From Thalassomonas sp. RHCl1 (GTDB taxonomy: Bacteria > Pseudomonadota > Gammaproteobacteria > Enterobacterales > Alteromonadaceae): DNA of 64,000 bases. The notes under the pieces are model-generated. The model was given only the letters and a program-made list of their open reading frames with translations. It was not told the DNA's origin and made no database searches. The stretch spans positions 868,001 through 932,000 of the forward strand of contig NZ_CANDNZ010000001.1 in the NCBI RefSeq assembly GCF_947387555.1. Reading direction: 5' to 3'. This document shows, piece by piece, positions 43,263 to 53,547 of the stretch; positions within the stretch are counted from its first letter, which is position 1, and every line of letters starts with the position of its first letter. Made by a program: the position numbers and the translations under genes.

Positions 43263-45218
43263 ATGAATCAAATTAATTTTTTATCACAAGATCTTATCAA
43301 AGCTGCTGATAATAAAGCAGATAGTTCAGGTGTTGAATCAAGATCCCAGGACAGGGACGACAGCTTTTCTTCCCTGGTAGAGCAGCACAGCCAAAATGAT
43401 CCCCACAATAAAACCGAGCGGCAAAGCAATAAAAGCGGCAACTCAACCGGCAATGACAGCGGCAATCGCGTTGCTGATAAAAGCGTGAAAGACGTCTCGC
43501 GGCCAAAAGATAGTAGCAAAGCCGGCGAACCTGTGGAGCCGGCAGATCAAAACGCGGAATCCGTGGTCAAAGAAGCTCCGGAGACTGACAGTCAGGTGGC
43601 CAAAGAAGCCGAAAATATTGATAATGCCGAGCCCGGAGCGAGCGGCAAGCCGGATAAAGCCAAAGATCCCCAGAACCTGATCGACCTGCTTGGCGCTTCG
43701 GCCAAGTTGTTGCAGCAGCAAGTCATGGGCGAAGGCGCCGGTAAACAGGAGTTAACCGGTGATGTCAATATCGATGCCGACTTGCTGGAGACAAGTTCAG
43801 GAGAAACTTCTGTGCTTGCCAAGCTCAAGGGCTTGGTAAGCCAGCCGACACCGGCAAAAGAAATAAATGTACAGCTTGAAGGACAAGCAGCCGGGGGAGA
43901 AAATCTGGAAGCCGAAGGCACTGAGGCAGAAACCTTAACCGCAGAGCAGGCGGCAAAACAGACTAATAAGGCACAAACAAGTGCACAAGATGCTGAATTA
44001 TTGGCAAAACTAAAAGGCGGAGAAGCCGAAGCAGCAATGAAAGACAAAGCCGGACAGCTGGAAGTCCCTTTGAGTGACAAGAAATTGTCACCCCAGGAAC
44101 TTATGGCTAAGGTGCAGCAAACCCTGGCGGCAGAGCTAAAAGCTAAAGCCGCTGCCGACAAGGGTGACAGTGAAACCGGTGAAGCAGCTGATGATATCTT
44201 GATGGAAAAAACATTCACGGCGGGCAAGGTGCCCCTGGCTGAAGGCGATACCAGTGCTAAAAAGTCGATTCAAGTGAATAAGGCCCTGGGGGATGTAACT
44301 AAAGGGGGTGGGGCTGCAGTGCTGGCCCAGTCTGCGGCGAATAATCAGTCCCCGGATGAAGCCGTGGCAGAGATTGACCCTGCTGTGGCAGATAAGCTAG
44401 CTGTTGCCGATACTAAACCCGCAGCTATGCAAAACCAAGGCGGCGGCACAGAAAGCCACCGGCCTTTAGGTTTGGCGGCTGAGCATGGCGGGCAAGGCGC
44501 CACCAGCCAGGGCGGCAGCGAGCAGGGAAAAAATAACGGCAACCCCTCGGGGCAGCAGGCAAGCTCCGCTGAGGCGTTAATGGCGAAAGAAGACACCAGT
44601 CAGGTCCAGCAGCATAAAGTGGCGACTACTCCCTTGAAGGAGCAAAGCGCATTGGCGGCGCAAATGAATAATTCCGCCCTGGCCAATTCGGAAACACCGC
44701 AGGCGCATAATTCTGAGCATGTCCTGGATTCGGTAGCCACTAAGGTGAATGCCGAAAATTTGCAGACGCAAAAAAACAACCTGACCACCCTGAATGAAGC
44801 CCTGAACCTGCGTAAAGATTTTGTTGGCCCGATGAAAGAAAAAGTCATGATCATGATTAACCAGAAAATCCAGCAGGTGGAAATACGGCTTGATCCGCCG
44901 GAGCTGGGCAATATGCATGTCAGGGTGAATCTGCAAAATGAGCAGGCGGCGGTGAACTTTTTAGTGCAAAACCAGCAGGCCAAAGAAGCGCTGGAGCAGG
45001 GCATGGGCAAACTTAAAGATATGCTTTCAGAAAGTGGTGTTGATGTCGGCGATGCCAATGTTGCCCAACAGCAGCAGGGCTCCGGGGATAATGAACAGGG
45101 TTTTGGCCACGATCAGCAAGACAATGGCCGGGAAAATCATGGGCTGGAACAGCAGGAGTTGGTGATGCAGGCAAGTTTTGAGCAAGGCACAGCTTCCGGG
45201 GTTGATTATTATGCCTAG
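43263..45218 (+). CDS. fliK: Hook-length control protein FliK
   Basis: FliK measures the hook and switches export specificity through FlhB. The 651-aa protein is low-complexity and Ala/Glu/Lys/Gln-rich over residues 1-510 (ruler part). It has the conserved C-terminal Flg_hook domain (MKEKVMIMINQKIQQVEIRL, then DPPELGNMHVRVNLQNEQAA). A long antisense frame is a composition shadow. It is longer than enteric FliK (about 400 aa). Confidence 0.92.
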   Translation: MNQINFLSQDLIKAADNKADSSGVESRSQDRDDSFSSLVEQHSQNDPHNKTERQSNKSGNSTGNDSGNRVADKSVKDVSRPKDSSKAGEPVEPADQNAESVVKEAPETDSQVAKEAENIDNAEPGASGKPDKAKDPQNLIDLLGASAKLLQQQVMGEGAGKQELTGDVNIDADLLETSSGETSVLAKLKGLVSQPTPAKEINVQLEGQAAGGENLEAEGTEAETLTAEQAAKQTNKAQTSAQDAELLAKLKGGEAEAAMKDKAGQLEVPLSDKKLSPQELMAKVQQTLAAELKAKAAADKGDSETGEAADDILMEKTFTAGKVPLAEGDTSAKKSIQVNKALGDVTKGGGAAVLAQSAANNQSPDEAVAEIDPAVADKLAVADTKPAAMQNQGGGTESHRPLGLAAEHGGQGATSQGGSEQGKNNGNPSGQQASSAEALMAKEDTSQVQQHKVATTPLKEQSALAAQMNNSALANSETPQAHNSEHVLDSVATKVNAENLQTQKNNLTTLNEALNLRKDFVGPMKEKVMIMINQKIQQVEIRLDPPELGNMHVRVNLQNEQAAVNFLVQNQQAKEALEQGMGKLKDMLSESGVDVGDANVAQQQQGSGDNEQGFGHDQQDNGRENHGLEQQELVMQASFEQGTASGVDYYA

Positions 45219-45390
45219 TTTAACTCTGCCCGGCTGTAGCCTGTTTGGTTAAAACCCAGCGGTTATGCTGGTTAAAGCCTGTGCAATTGGCCTTGATTCG
45301 CTTATAAAAAATGATAAATTCATTGGCTCAGTGGCTATTCAAGGATATAGTCTAGTGTAGATTGGCTAATTTTAAGAAAAAGGGTCACAA

Positions 45391-45930
45391 ATGGCTGATG
45401 ACAAAGAGTTAGAGCTGGATAAACCGGCAAAAAATAAAAAAATTATCATCATCGCTGCCGTAGTTGCCGTTCTTGCCCTGGCAGGCGGTGCCGCCTTCTT
45501 TTTTCTCGGCGGCGATTCGGTTAGTGAAGCCGAATTAGAAGCAGCACTCGATACTGCAGATCCGGCGGTGGTCGCTGCCCAGGTAGAAGAAGCAGCGGCG
45601 GCAGAAGCCGGCACGGCCTTGTATGTGCCTATGCCGCGTCCGTTTCGTTTCAATGTTCCGGGTGCTTCCCGTGACCGCTTTGTTGAAATCCGGGTACAGT
45701 TACTGGTACGCGGCGCAGACAATGAAGAAACCGCGAAAAAACACGTGCCTTTGCTGGAAAGCACCCTGTTAGGGGTCTTCTCGCAGGCCAATGCCGATGA
45801 CCTTTCCACCAGTGCCGGGAAAACCTCGCTGAAGCAAAAATCACTGGCGGAAGTGCAAAAAATTATGATGGATATCGCCGGTAATAAAATTATTGAACAG
45901 GTATTGTTTACCGGTTTTGTCATGCAATAG
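45391..45930 (+). CDS. fliL: Basal-body protein FliL
   Basis: FliL is a membrane protein that associates with the stator. The 179-aa protein has one membrane helix near residues 18-38 (IIIIAAVVAVLALAGGAAFF), an Ala/Glu-rich periplasmic linker, and the stomatin-like C-terminal domain (FVEIRVQLLVRGADNEETAK, KIIEQVLFTGFVMQ). fliM follows 29 bp later. Confidence 0.93.
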   Translation: MADDKELELDKPAKNKKIIIIAAVVAVLALAGGAAFFFLGGDSVSEAELEAALDTADPAVVAAQVEEAAAAEAGTALYVPMPRPFRFNVPGASRDRFVEIRVQLLVRGADNEETAKKHVPLLESTLLGVFSQANADDLSTSAGKTSLKQKSLAEVQKIMMDIAGNKIIEQVLFTGFVMQ

Positions 45931-45959
45931 CAATTTGGCTGCAAAAAGAGTACTACTGA

Positions 45960-47021
45960 GTGAGTGATTTATTATCGCAAGACGAGATCGATGCGCTACT
46001 TCATGGTGTCGACGATGTCGAAGAAGAAGAGATAGTAGAGGAGTCCGTCGAACAGGAAGGGACTTCCGACTATGATTTTTCCTCACAGGACCGTATCGTT
46101 CGCGGCCGCATGCCGACCCTGGAAATGGTGAACGAACGTTTTGCCCGTCATATGCGTATCAGCTTGTTTAATATGATGCGTCGCAGCGCCGAAGTATCCA
46201 TCAATGGTATCCAGATGATCAAGTTTGGTGAGTACGTACATACCTTGTTCGTACCGACCAGCTTGAATATGGTGCGTTTCAGACCGCTTAAAGGTACGGC
46301 GCTGATCACCATGGAAGCCCGCCTTGTGTTTATTCTGGTGGATAACTTCTTTGGTGGCGACGGCCGTTACCATGCCAAAATCGAAGGGCGCGAATTTACC
46401 CCGACCGAGCGCCGTATTATCCAGATGTTGCTTAAGCTGATCTTTGAAGATTATAAAGAAGCCTGGTCGCCGGTGATGGATGTTTCTTTTGAATACCTGG
46501 ACTCCGAAGTGAACCCGTCGATGGCCAATATCGTCAGTCCTACTGAAGTGGTGGTGATCAGCTCTTTCCATATCGAGCTTGATGGCGGCGGCGGCGACTT
46601 CCACGTGGCCTTGCCTTATTCCATGCTTGAGCCGATACGTGAACTGCTTGATGCCGGTGTGCAAAGTGATAAAGAAGATACCGATATGCGCTGGTCCAAG
46701 GCGCTGCGGGATGAAATTATGGATGTGCCGGTAGAGCTCTCGACTAAGTTCCTGGAAGTGGATTTACCCCTTTCTCAGGTAATGGAGCTTGAAGCCGGCG
46801 ATATTATTCCGATTGAAATGCCGGATCATATTACCGTGCTGATTGAAGACCTGCCGTCGTTCAGGGCCAAGCTTGGCCGCAGCCGCGACAATGTTGCCCT
46901 GAAGATAGAATCGAAAATCAAGCGTCCTGAGTCGGTGAAATCCGAACTGACGATATTAACCAAAGGCGGTAAACGTCTGGACAGCGATGCCGAGTTGCAT
47001 CTGTTAGAAGATGATTTATAA
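45960..47021 (+). CDS. fliM: Motor switch protein FliM
   Basis: FliM is the C-ring protein that binds CheY-P. The 353-aa protein starts with GTG at 45960. The N-terminal CheY-binding segment LLSQDEIDALL, the middle domain (MPTLEMVNERFARHMRISLF) and the C-terminal SpoA domain (LPLSQVMELEAGDIIPIEMP) are present. Confidence 0.96.
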   Translation: MSDLLSQDEIDALLHGVDDVEEEEIVEESVEQEGTSDYDFSSQDRIVRGRMPTLEMVNERFARHMRISLFNMMRRSAEVSINGIQMIKFGEYVHTLFVPTSLNMVRFRPLKGTALITMEARLVFILVDNFFGGDGRYHAKIEGREFTPTERRIIQMLLKLIFEDYKEAWSPVMDVSFEYLDSEVNPSMANIVSPTEVVVISSFHIELDGGGGDFHVALPYSMLEPIRELLDAGVQSDKEDTDMRWSKALRDEIMDVPVELSTKFLEVDLPLSQVMELEAGDIIPIEMPDHITVLIEDLPSFRAKLGRSRDNVALKIESKIKRPESVKSELTILTKGGKRLDSDAELHLLEDDL

Positions 47022-47130
47022 AAGATTCGTTAACAAGTGAATGTATAACAGATTAATGACTTAGGGAAGACTTGACCCTTTGAGGGATTTTTTAAGTGAT
47101 TAAGATCATGAATGTATTGAGGTAAGTGCC

Positions 47131-47541
47131 ATGAGCAATGAAAATGATGATGATCTGGGGATGTGGGACGAGGCACTGAATGAACAAGCTGCCGCCAAAG
47201 CCCAGGCAAGCGGCGATTTAGATGCCGAAAAGGTTGAGCTGGAAGAGCTCGAAGAAGATGCCCCGATTTCCGGCGAAGAAAAACGTAAACTGGATGCGAT
47301 TTTAGATATCCCGGTCACCATTTCCATGGAAGTGGGCCGCAGCCATATCAGTATCCGTAACTTGTTGCAGCTGAACCAGGGCTCTGTGGTAGAACTTGAC
47401 CGGGTGGCCGGTGAGTCGTTAGACGTGCTGGTTAACGGTACCTTGATTGCTCACGGCGAAGTGGTTGTGGTGAATGACAAGTTTGGTATTCGCCTGACGG
47501 ATGTCATCAGCCAGATAGAAAGAATCAAGAAGTTAAAATAA
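47131..47541 (+). CDS. fliN: Motor switch protein FliN
   Basis: FliN forms the base of the C-ring. The 136-aa protein has an acidic N-terminal extension (residues 1-55) and the SpoA core (DIPVTISMEVGRSHISIRNL, then DRVAGESLDVLVNGTLIAHG). fliO follows 9 bp later. Confidence 0.95.
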   Translation: MSNENDDDLGMWDEALNEQAAAKAQASGDLDAEKVELEELEEDAPISGEEKRKLDAILDIPVTISMEVGRSHISIRNLLQLNQGSVVELDRVAGESLDVLVNGTLIAHGEVVVVNDKFGIRLTDVISQIERIKKLK

Positions 47542-47550
47542 AGGCGGGAT

Positions 47551-48057
47551 ATGATGCGGTATATACTTGCCTGTTTTTTATTGATGTTTTCCTTTGTGAG
47601 TTTTGCCCAGGAAACGGCCCAGACAACAGCCCAGGAAAAGGCCGGGCAAACGCCTGCGGCTGCGGCGCAGCAAGCCCCCGGGCAGGACAAGGTGCAGGCC
47701 GCGCCTGAAGCCGCTCCCACCGAAGTGGGAAAGCATGTCGGCACCAACATGGACTCGATGAGTTTTATCCTGTCGTTTTTGATGATACTGGCGCTGATTT
47801 TTGTTTGCGCCATGCTGTTAAAGAAATTTCAGCCGGGTTTGCAGCAGCAAAACGGTTTGAAGGTCATCACCAGCTTAAGTTTAGGGGCAAAAGAACGCGT
47901 TGTTGTGGTCCAGGCGGGTGAGCAGCAATTATTATTAGGGGTGACCGCCCATCAAATCACTTTGCTTGACTCCCTTGAAGAGCCTTTGGCCCAGGGCACG
48001 CCGATCACCGGCGACCTCGGTCAGTCATTCGCTAAGTTATTAAGAAAGTCGTCATAG
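47551..48057 (+). CDS. fliO: Export apparatus assembly protein FliO
   Basis: FliO helps to assemble the FliP core of the export gate. The 168-aa protein has a signal-like N-terminus ([15 protein letters not shown]), an Ala/Gln/Pro-rich linker, a membrane helix ([19 protein letters not shown]) and the FliO cytoplasmic part ([20 protein letters not shown]). ATG at 47551 or 47554. Confidence 0.9.
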   Translation: MMRYILACFLLMFSFVSFAQETAQTTAQEKAGQTPAAAAQQAPGQDKVQAAPEAAPTEVGKHVGTNMDSMSFILSFLMILALIFVCAMLLKKFQPGLQQQNGLKVITSLSLGAKERVVVVQAGEQQLLLGVTAHQITLLDSLEEPLAQGTPITGDLGQSFAKLLRKSS

Positions 48058-48074
48058 GGCGGGTGAGTGGATTT

Positions 48075-48872
48075 ATGAAACAAACAAATGCCAGAGCAAC
48101 GGGCGCCATCAAAAACATTATCCCTGGTCTGACCCTGTTGCTGGGCCTGCTGTTACTGTTTGCCGGCCAGGCTTATGCGGCAGATGATCTCGGCATGTCG
48201 GCCTTAAAGTTGACCACCAATCCGGACGGCTCCCAGGAATATTCCATCACCCTGCAAATCCTGATCTTTATGACGGCGCTGGGTTTTATTCCCGCCGCGG
48301 TGATCATGATGACCTCTTTCACCCGGATTGTGGTGGTGATGGCGATTTTGCGACAGGCAATAGGTTTACAGCAAACCCCTTCCAACCAGGTAGTGATCGG
48401 CCTGACCCTGTTTATGACGTTATTTGTGATGACTCCTGTCTATAATCAAATCAATGAAGTTGCTATCCAGCCCTACCTGGCGGAGCAAATGACTTCGATT
48501 GAGGCGGTCGATCAAGCCAAAGTGCCCCTTAGGGCCTTTATGCTGGAGCAAACCCGACTCAAGGATTTGGATACCCTGGCGCAAATGGCAGGTGTAGAAG
48601 CCGAACAGCCGACGGATCTGCCGATGACAGTGATCATTCCGGCTTTTGTGATCAGTGAATTGAAAACCGCGTTTCAAATCGGGTTTATTTTATTTATTCC
48701 CTTTTTGATCATTGATTTGGTGGTGGCCAGTATCTTGATGGCGATGGGGATGATGATGTTATCGCCCATGATAGTGTCCCTGCCGTTTAAACTGATGTTA
48801 TTTGTGCTGGTGGACGGCTGGAACCTGGTGATAGGCACCATAGCCACCAGTTACGGTATGGGTTCAGTGTAA
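48075..48872 (+). CDS. fliP: Export gate protein FliP
   Basis: FliP is a core component of the type III export channel. ATG at 48075 (265 aa) is preferred to the GTG at 48063, which is too close to a GGCGG site. It has a cleavable signal peptide ([15 protein letters not shown]) and family motifs [20 protein letters not shown] and [20 protein letters not shown]. fliQ follows 12 bp later. Confidence 0.95.
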   Translation: MKQTNARATGAIKNIIPGLTLLLGLLLLFAGQAYAADDLGMSALKLTTNPDGSQEYSITLQILIFMTALGFIPAAVIMMTSFTRIVVVMAILRQAIGLQQTPSNQVVIGLTLFMTLFVMTPVYNQINEVAIQPYLAEQMTSIEAVDQAKVPLRAFMLEQTRLKDLDTLAQMAGVEAEQPTDLPMTVIIPAFVISELKTAFQIGFILFIPFLIIDLVVASILMAMGMMMLSPMIVSLPFKLMLFVLVDGWNLVIGTIATSYGMGSV

Positions 48873-48884
48873 AGGAGTCTTGGT

Positions 48885-49154
48885 ATGGGACCCGAAGTTT
48901 TTGTTGATATCTTACGTGATGCCCTGTTCCTGGTGATTGTGCTGGTGAGCGCGGTGATCGTGCCCAGTTTGCTGGTCGGTCTGGTGGTGGCGATTTTCCA
49001 GGCGGCCACCTCGATTAACGAACAAACCCTAAGCTTTTTACCGCGCCTGCTGGTAACCCTGATGGCGCTGATCGCCGGCGGCCATTGGCTGGTGCAAAAA
49101 TTAATGGATTATACTTTCCGCCTGATCGCCAGTATTCCCAGTGTGATCAGCTGA
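48885..49154 (+). CDS. fliQ: Export gate protein FliQ
   Basis: 89-aa protein with two membrane helices (ALFLVIVLVSAVIVPSLLVG and LLVTLMALIAGGHWLV), as in the FliQ family. AAAGGAG precedes the ATG. It overlaps fliR by one nucleotide (TGATG). Confidence 0.95.
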   Translation: MGPEVFVDILRDALFLVIVLVSAVIVPSLLVGLVVAIFQAATSINEQTLSFLPRLLVTLMALIAGGHWLVQKLMDYTFRLIASIPSVIS

Positions 49155-49942
49155 TGGAATTTACCGAATCAGTTGTTAACCAGTTTATGGCTGATTTTCT
49201 CTTGCCTTTGTCGAGGATCACCGCACTGGTGATGACCATGATAGGCTTGAGCTCGCAAACGATACCGGCGCCGATCAAACTGGCGTTCTCTGTAGCCATC
49301 ACAGTGGCGATTATGCCGGCCATTCCCCCTTCAAATGTCGGGAATTTATTTTCCTTTGCCACCGTGATCCTGGTGGCGAAACAAACCATTATCGGCGTCC
49401 TGATCGGCTTTGTGACGGTTTTGGTGATCAATACCTTTACCCTGGCGGGCCAAATCATCGCCATGCAGACCGGTTTAGGTTTTGCTTCATTAGTAGACCC
49501 CGTCAGCGGTATGAATGTCCCGGCGGTGGGGCAATTTTTCCTGATCTTATCTTCCTTATTATTCTGGGCGATGGACGGGCACCTTATTTACCTGCAATTT
49601 ATTACCGCCAGCTTTGAGACCATTCCGGTTTCCAGCACCCATATCTACCCCAGTGTCCGTTTTAAAGAGCTGGTGGAATGGGCCAGCTGGATGTTTGCCA
49701 CCTCCTTGTCCTTGTCGCTTGCGCCGCTTACCGCCATGTTGCTGGTAAATTTTTCTTTTGGCATCATGACCCGGGCGGCGCCGCAGCTGAATATCTTTGC
49801 CATAGGTTTCCCTATTACCATGTGTGCAGGATTAATTATCATGTGGCTGACGATGGGCAACTTTCTTACTCACTTTGAACTGCAATGGCAGCGCGCGGTG
49901 GATTTTAGTTGTTACCTGATAAATTGCCGGGCGACATCATGA
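49154..49942 (+). CDS. fliR: Export gate protein FliR
   Basis: FliR completes the PQR core of the export gate. ATG at 49154 (262 aa, MEFTESVVNQF) overlaps the fliQ stop; the frame open upstream to 49085 lies inside fliQ. It has several membrane helices (about 6) and the motif TGLGFASLVDPVSGMNVPAV. No fusion to FlhB. Confidence 0.94.
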   Translation: MEFTESVVNQFMADFLLPLSRITALVMTMIGLSSQTIPAPIKLAFSVAITVAIMPAIPPSNVGNLFSFATVILVAKQTIIGVLIGFVTVLVINTFTLAGQIIAMQTGLGFASLVDPVSGMNVPAVGQFFLILSSLLFWAMDGHLIYLQFITASFETIPVSSTHIYPSVRFKELVEWASWMFATSLSLSLAPLTAMLLVNFSFGIMTRAAPQLNIFAIGFPITMCAGLIIMWLTMGNFLTHFELQWQRAVDFSCYLINCRATS

Positions 49943-50100
49943 TGTCGTCAAGGCCAGATACGCTGATTATATCGACTATTTTATTGTCTGTTTTATCGGT
50001 AAGGGGTAAGCTTTTTATTCAACTTGAGCAGCAGCGGCAACAGGTTTCAGCTTTTAGTCCTGGCATACTTTCCTGCTTAAGTGATCATGAGGCAAAGTAG

Positions 50101-51231
50101 ATGGCTGATTCTGACAGCGGAGAAAAGACCGAAGAACCGACGGCGAAAAAGCTGTCGGACGCCCGAAAAAAGGGCCAGATAGCCAGATCCAAAGAGCTGG
50201 GCACTATGTTTGTGCTGGTTGGCAGTGCCAGCGCCTTGTTGATGACCGGAGAGTCCCTGGTAGCGGCTTTATCTACTATGATGAAGCGGCTGTTTAGTCT
50301 TTCCCGCGAGGAAACTATGGATATCCACGCCCTGTACCAGGTGGTCAGCGATAGTGTTGCTTCGGTAGCCGCGCCTTTGCTGTGGATGTTTTTCATTATC
50401 ATGTTGGCGGCCTTTATCGGTAATACCTTGCTTGGCGGTATGAGTTTTTCCTGGGGGGCGATGGCGCCCAAATTCAGCAAACTCTCACCTTTGGCGGGTT
50501 TTAAGCGTATGTTTGGGGTGCAGGCCATGGTGGAGTTTGTCAAATCCCTGATGAAATTCTTTGTTGTCTTTATCGTCGCCTACCTGCTGTTGTCCGGATT
50601 ATTTGATCAGATCTTGGGGCTAAGTCTGGAGTCTATTCCGAATAATTTTGGTCATGCGGTGGATATGCTGTTGTGGATGTTTATGGCGCTGACCTTCTCG
50701 TTAATCATCATTGCCGCCGTTGATGCCCCTTATCAAAGCTGGAATCATAACCGCCAGTTAAAAATGACCAAGCAGGAAATCAAGGATGAGATGAAAAACT
50801 CCGAAGGCAACCCGCAAACCAAAGGGCGCATTCGCCAGAAGCAATATGAGATGTCGCAGCGGCGTATGATGCAGGAAGTGCCCAATGCCGATGTGGTGGT
50901 GACCAACCCCACCCATTATTCGGTGGCATTAAAATATGATGCCGACCAGGGCGGGGCGCCGGTTGTCGTGGCCAAGGGCATAGACGAGATGGCCATGCAT
51001 ATCCGCACTATTGCCAAAGAACACGGGGTGGAAATAATCCAGTCGCCGGCGCTGGCCCGTTCCCTCTATTATACCGCGGAAATCGATCAGGATATTCCGG
51101 AAGAGCTTTTTGCTGCGGTGGCGCAGATCCTGGCATTTTTATTTCAGCTTAAGGCCCATAGAAAAGGTAAGGGACGCAGGCCTCAGGCGCTGGCGAAAAA
51201 CCTGCCTATTCCTGAAGAATATCGGTACTAG
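50101..51231 (+). CDS. flhB: Export switch protein FlhB
   Basis: FlhB switches substrate specificity of the export system. The 376-aa protein starts MADSDSGEKTEEPTAKKLSD, has four membrane helices, and has the autocleavage motif NPTH at residues 269-272 in VVTNPTHYSVALKY. Length and motif are intact. A gap of 158 bp to fliR shows no credible gene. Confidence 0.96.
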   Translation: MADSDSGEKTEEPTAKKLSDARKKGQIARSKELGTMFVLVGSASALLMTGESLVAALSTMMKRLFSLSREETMDIHALYQVVSDSVASVAAPLLWMFFIIMLAAFIGNTLLGGMSFSWGAMAPKFSKLSPLAGFKRMFGVQAMVEFVKSLMKFFVVFIVAYLLLSGLFDQILGLSLESIPNNFGHAVDMLLWMFMALTFSLIIIAAVDAPYQSWNHNRQLKMTKQEIKDEMKNSEGNPQTKGRIRQKQYEMSQRRMMQEVPNADVVVTNPTHYSVALKYDADQGGAPVVVAKGIDEMAMHIRTIAKEHGVEIIQSPALARSLYYTAEIDQDIPEELFAAVAQILAFLFQLKAHRKGKGRRPQALAKNLPIPEEYRY

Positions 51232-51323
51232 TTATCTTCGATGTTCGTCAGATTTATCTATTTACATTTCTGTAACGGTAATCTGGTTAAGCTTTGTTCA
51301 CTTGGTTTTAGTTCTCTATAAAC

Positions 51324-51339
51324 TGGTCTACTTATTGCT
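51324..51339 (+). promoter_or_regulatory. Candidate sigma-54 promoter of flhA
   Basis: TGGTCTACTTATTGCT has GG/GC spacing of 10 and TTGCT at -12; -24 is TGGTC. It is 40 bp before the flhA ATG, where related polar clusters have a sigma-54 promoter. Confidence 0.5.
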
Positions 51340-51378
51340 TTTTACTGCCAGGCGTCAAAATTTTATCAAGAAGTAACT

Positions 51379-53481
51379 ATGCAATTAGCAGCGTATTTTA
51401 ATAAATTCGACAAAAGCAAATTAAACTATTTTTCCGGCTTAGGCACACCTTTATTGGTGATGGCAACCTTAGGCATGGTGATCTTGCCGATGCCTGCTTT
51501 GCTCCTCGATGTACTCTTTTCCTTTAATATCGCCCTGGCGCTGGTGGTATTACTTATTACTGTTTATACCTTAAAACCCCTGGACTTTGGCTCTTTCCCC
51601 GCCGTGTTGTTGATTGCAACCATATTGCGGCTGGCGCTAAATGTTGCCAGTACCCGGGTGGTTTTGCTTGAAGGCCATGAAGGCGGTGATGCCGCGGGCA
51701 AAGTTATCGAAGCTTTCGGCTCCGTGGTGATCGGTGGTAATTATGCCGTCGGTTTAGTGGTGTTTTTAATTCTGATCATTATCAATTTTGTCGTGGTCAC
51801 CAAAGGTGCCGGCCGGATTTCGGAAGTTACCGCCCGTTTTACCCTGGATGCGATGCCGGGTAAACAAATGGCAATTGACGCCGATTTAAATGCCGGTTTT
51901 ATCAACCAGGATCAGGCGCGTGCCAGACGTGAAGAAGTCACCAATGAAGCTGATTTTTATGGCTCTATGGACGGTGCCAGTAAATTTGTCAAAGGGGATG
52001 CCATTGCCGGTATCCTGATCCTATTTATCAATATTATCGGCGGCTTAATCATAGGCATGGTACAGCATGGCTTGTCTTTTGATAATGCCGTTGAAATTTA
52101 TACCCTGCTGACCATAGGTGACGGCCTGGTGGCGCAAATCCCAGGTTTGCTGCTATCGGTTGGCACCGCCATCGTTGTTACCCGACAAAATACCTCGGAA
52201 GATATGGGCTCCCAGGTCAGCGGTCAGCTGGGCCAGGAGAAGTCTTTATATATTGCCGCCGGTGTAATGTTTGTTATGGGCATAGTGCCGGGCATGCCAC
52301 ACTTTGTCTTTTTATTCTTTGCCGCAGTGATCGGCGCCGGTGCTTATTTTGGTGGTAAGCATAAGGCGAAGAAGGCGGTAGAGCTGGCTCAGGCACAGGA
52401 GCAGGAGCAGGTTGAAACCCAGCAGCAGGAAGCGGAAGTGAAAGAGCTGGACTGGGATGATGTCAACCATGTCGATATTATCGGTCTGGAAATAGGTTAC
52501 CGGTTAATTCCTCTGGTGGATAAGGCGCAGGGCGGTGAATTGCTTAGCCGCATCAAAGGGGTGAGGAAGAAGCTTTCTCAGGAATTCGGCTTCCTGGTAC
52601 CTGCGGTGCATATCCGGGATAACCTGGACTTAGACCCTAATTGTTATCAGATTTCCCTGATGGGAGTGGCGGTAGGTACGGCGGAAATTCGTCACGATCA
52701 GGAGCTGGCTATTAACCCCGGGCAGGTCTTTGGTCAGCTCGAAGGTACGGTCACCAAAGACCCTGCTTTTGGCCTGGATGCGGTATGGATCAATCAAAAT
52801 CAGCGTGAACATGCCCAGACTCTAGGTTATACCGTGGTGGATGCCGCAACTGTGCTGGCGACCCATTTAAGTCAGATATTAACCAATAATGCATCTCAGT
52901 TACTGGGTCATGAAGAAGTGCAAAACTTGATGGATATCCTGGCGAAAAGTTACCCTAAACTGGTGGAAGGCCTGATCCCGGATATCCTGCCGTTAGGGAC
53001 TGTGGTTAAAGTATTGCAGAACCTGATGAATGAAGGGGTTGCCGTACGCGATATGAGAAGCATAGTCCAGACCCTGGTGGAGTATGGTCCCAAGAGCCAG
53101 GATACCGAAGTATTAACCGCCGCGGTGCGTATTGCTATCCGTAAATTTATTATCCAGGACCTGGTAGGCCCTGCGGTTGAAATCCCCGTCATAACTTTGT
53201 CACCTGAGTTGGAACAGATGTTGCATCAGTCTATGCAGATGGCCGGAGATGATGGCGCAGGCATAGAACCAGGTTTGGCAGAACGCATGCAAAAATCATT
53301 ATCCGAAGGGGTACAGCAGCAGGAAATGGCTGGCGACGCCCCGATATTACTGACATCAGGGATTTTACGCTCGGTACTGGCGAAATTTACCAAGTATACG
53401 ATTCCAAGTCTGCGGGTGGTTTCCTATCAGGAGATTCCCGACGACAAACAAATTAAGATTGTCAGTGTTATCGGCCAGTAA
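51379..53481 (+). CDS. flhA: Export gate protein FlhA
   Basis: FlhA forms the nonameric export gate ring. The 700-aa protein has about eight N-terminal membrane helices, the FHIPEP family signature (ATILRLALNVASTRVVLLEG; RISEVTARFTLDAMPGKQMA) and a cytoplasmic domain from about residue 340 that binds chaperones. Length normal. It precedes flhF. Confidence 0.96.
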   Translation: MQLAAYFNKFDKSKLNYFSGLGTPLLVMATLGMVILPMPALLLDVLFSFNIALALVVLLITVYTLKPLDFGSFPAVLLIATILRLALNVASTRVVLLEGHEGGDAAGKVIEAFGSVVIGGNYAVGLVVFLILIIINFVVVTKGAGRISEVTARFTLDAMPGKQMAIDADLNAGFINQDQARARREEVTNEADFYGSMDGASKFVKGDAIAGILILFINIIGGLIIGMVQHGLSFDNAVEIYTLLTIGDGLVAQIPGLLLSVGTAIVVTRQNTSEDMGSQVSGQLGQEKSLYIAAGVMFVMGIVPGMPHFVFLFFAAVIGAGAYFGGKHKAKKAVELAQAQEQEQVETQQQEAEVKELDWDDVNHVDIIGLEIGYRLIPLVDKAQGGELLSRIKGVRKKLSQEFGFLVPAVHIRDNLDLDPNCYQISLMGVAVGTAEIRHDQELAINPGQVFGQLEGTVTKDPAFGLDAVWINQNQREHAQTLGYTVVDAATVLATHLSQILTNNASQLLGHEEVQNLMDILAKSYPKLVEGLIPDILPLGTVVKVLQNLMNEGVAVRDMRSIVQTLVEYGPKSQDTEVLTAAVRIAIRKFIIQDLVGPAVEIPVITLSPELEQMLHQSMQMAGDDGAGIEPGLAERMQKSLSEGVQQQEMAGDAPILLTSGILRSVLAKFTKYTIPSLRVVSYQEIPDDKQIKIVSVIGQ

Positions 53482-53547
53482 TAGATGAATTAACATTATT
53501 GCAGAGCAGTATTCAGTCACCAGCAGCTGGATGATAAGGGGTTATCA

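Noticed and set aside
43592-44227. 211-aa minus-strand frame opposite fliK
   Set aside because: Ser/Ala/Cys-rich antisense of a low-complexity gene; no start signal.
45287-45306. TGGCC...GC sigma-54-like motif before fliL
   Set aside because: GG and GC are only 9 nt apart instead of 10.
46083-46664. 193-aa minus-strand frame opposite fliM
   Set aside because: fliM is certain on the other strand, and the antisense product resembles no protein family.
49909-50100. 63-aa frame between fliR and flhB
   Set aside because: It overlaps the fliR end and has no ribosome-binding site; probably non-coding, though the 158-bp gap is otherwise unexplained.
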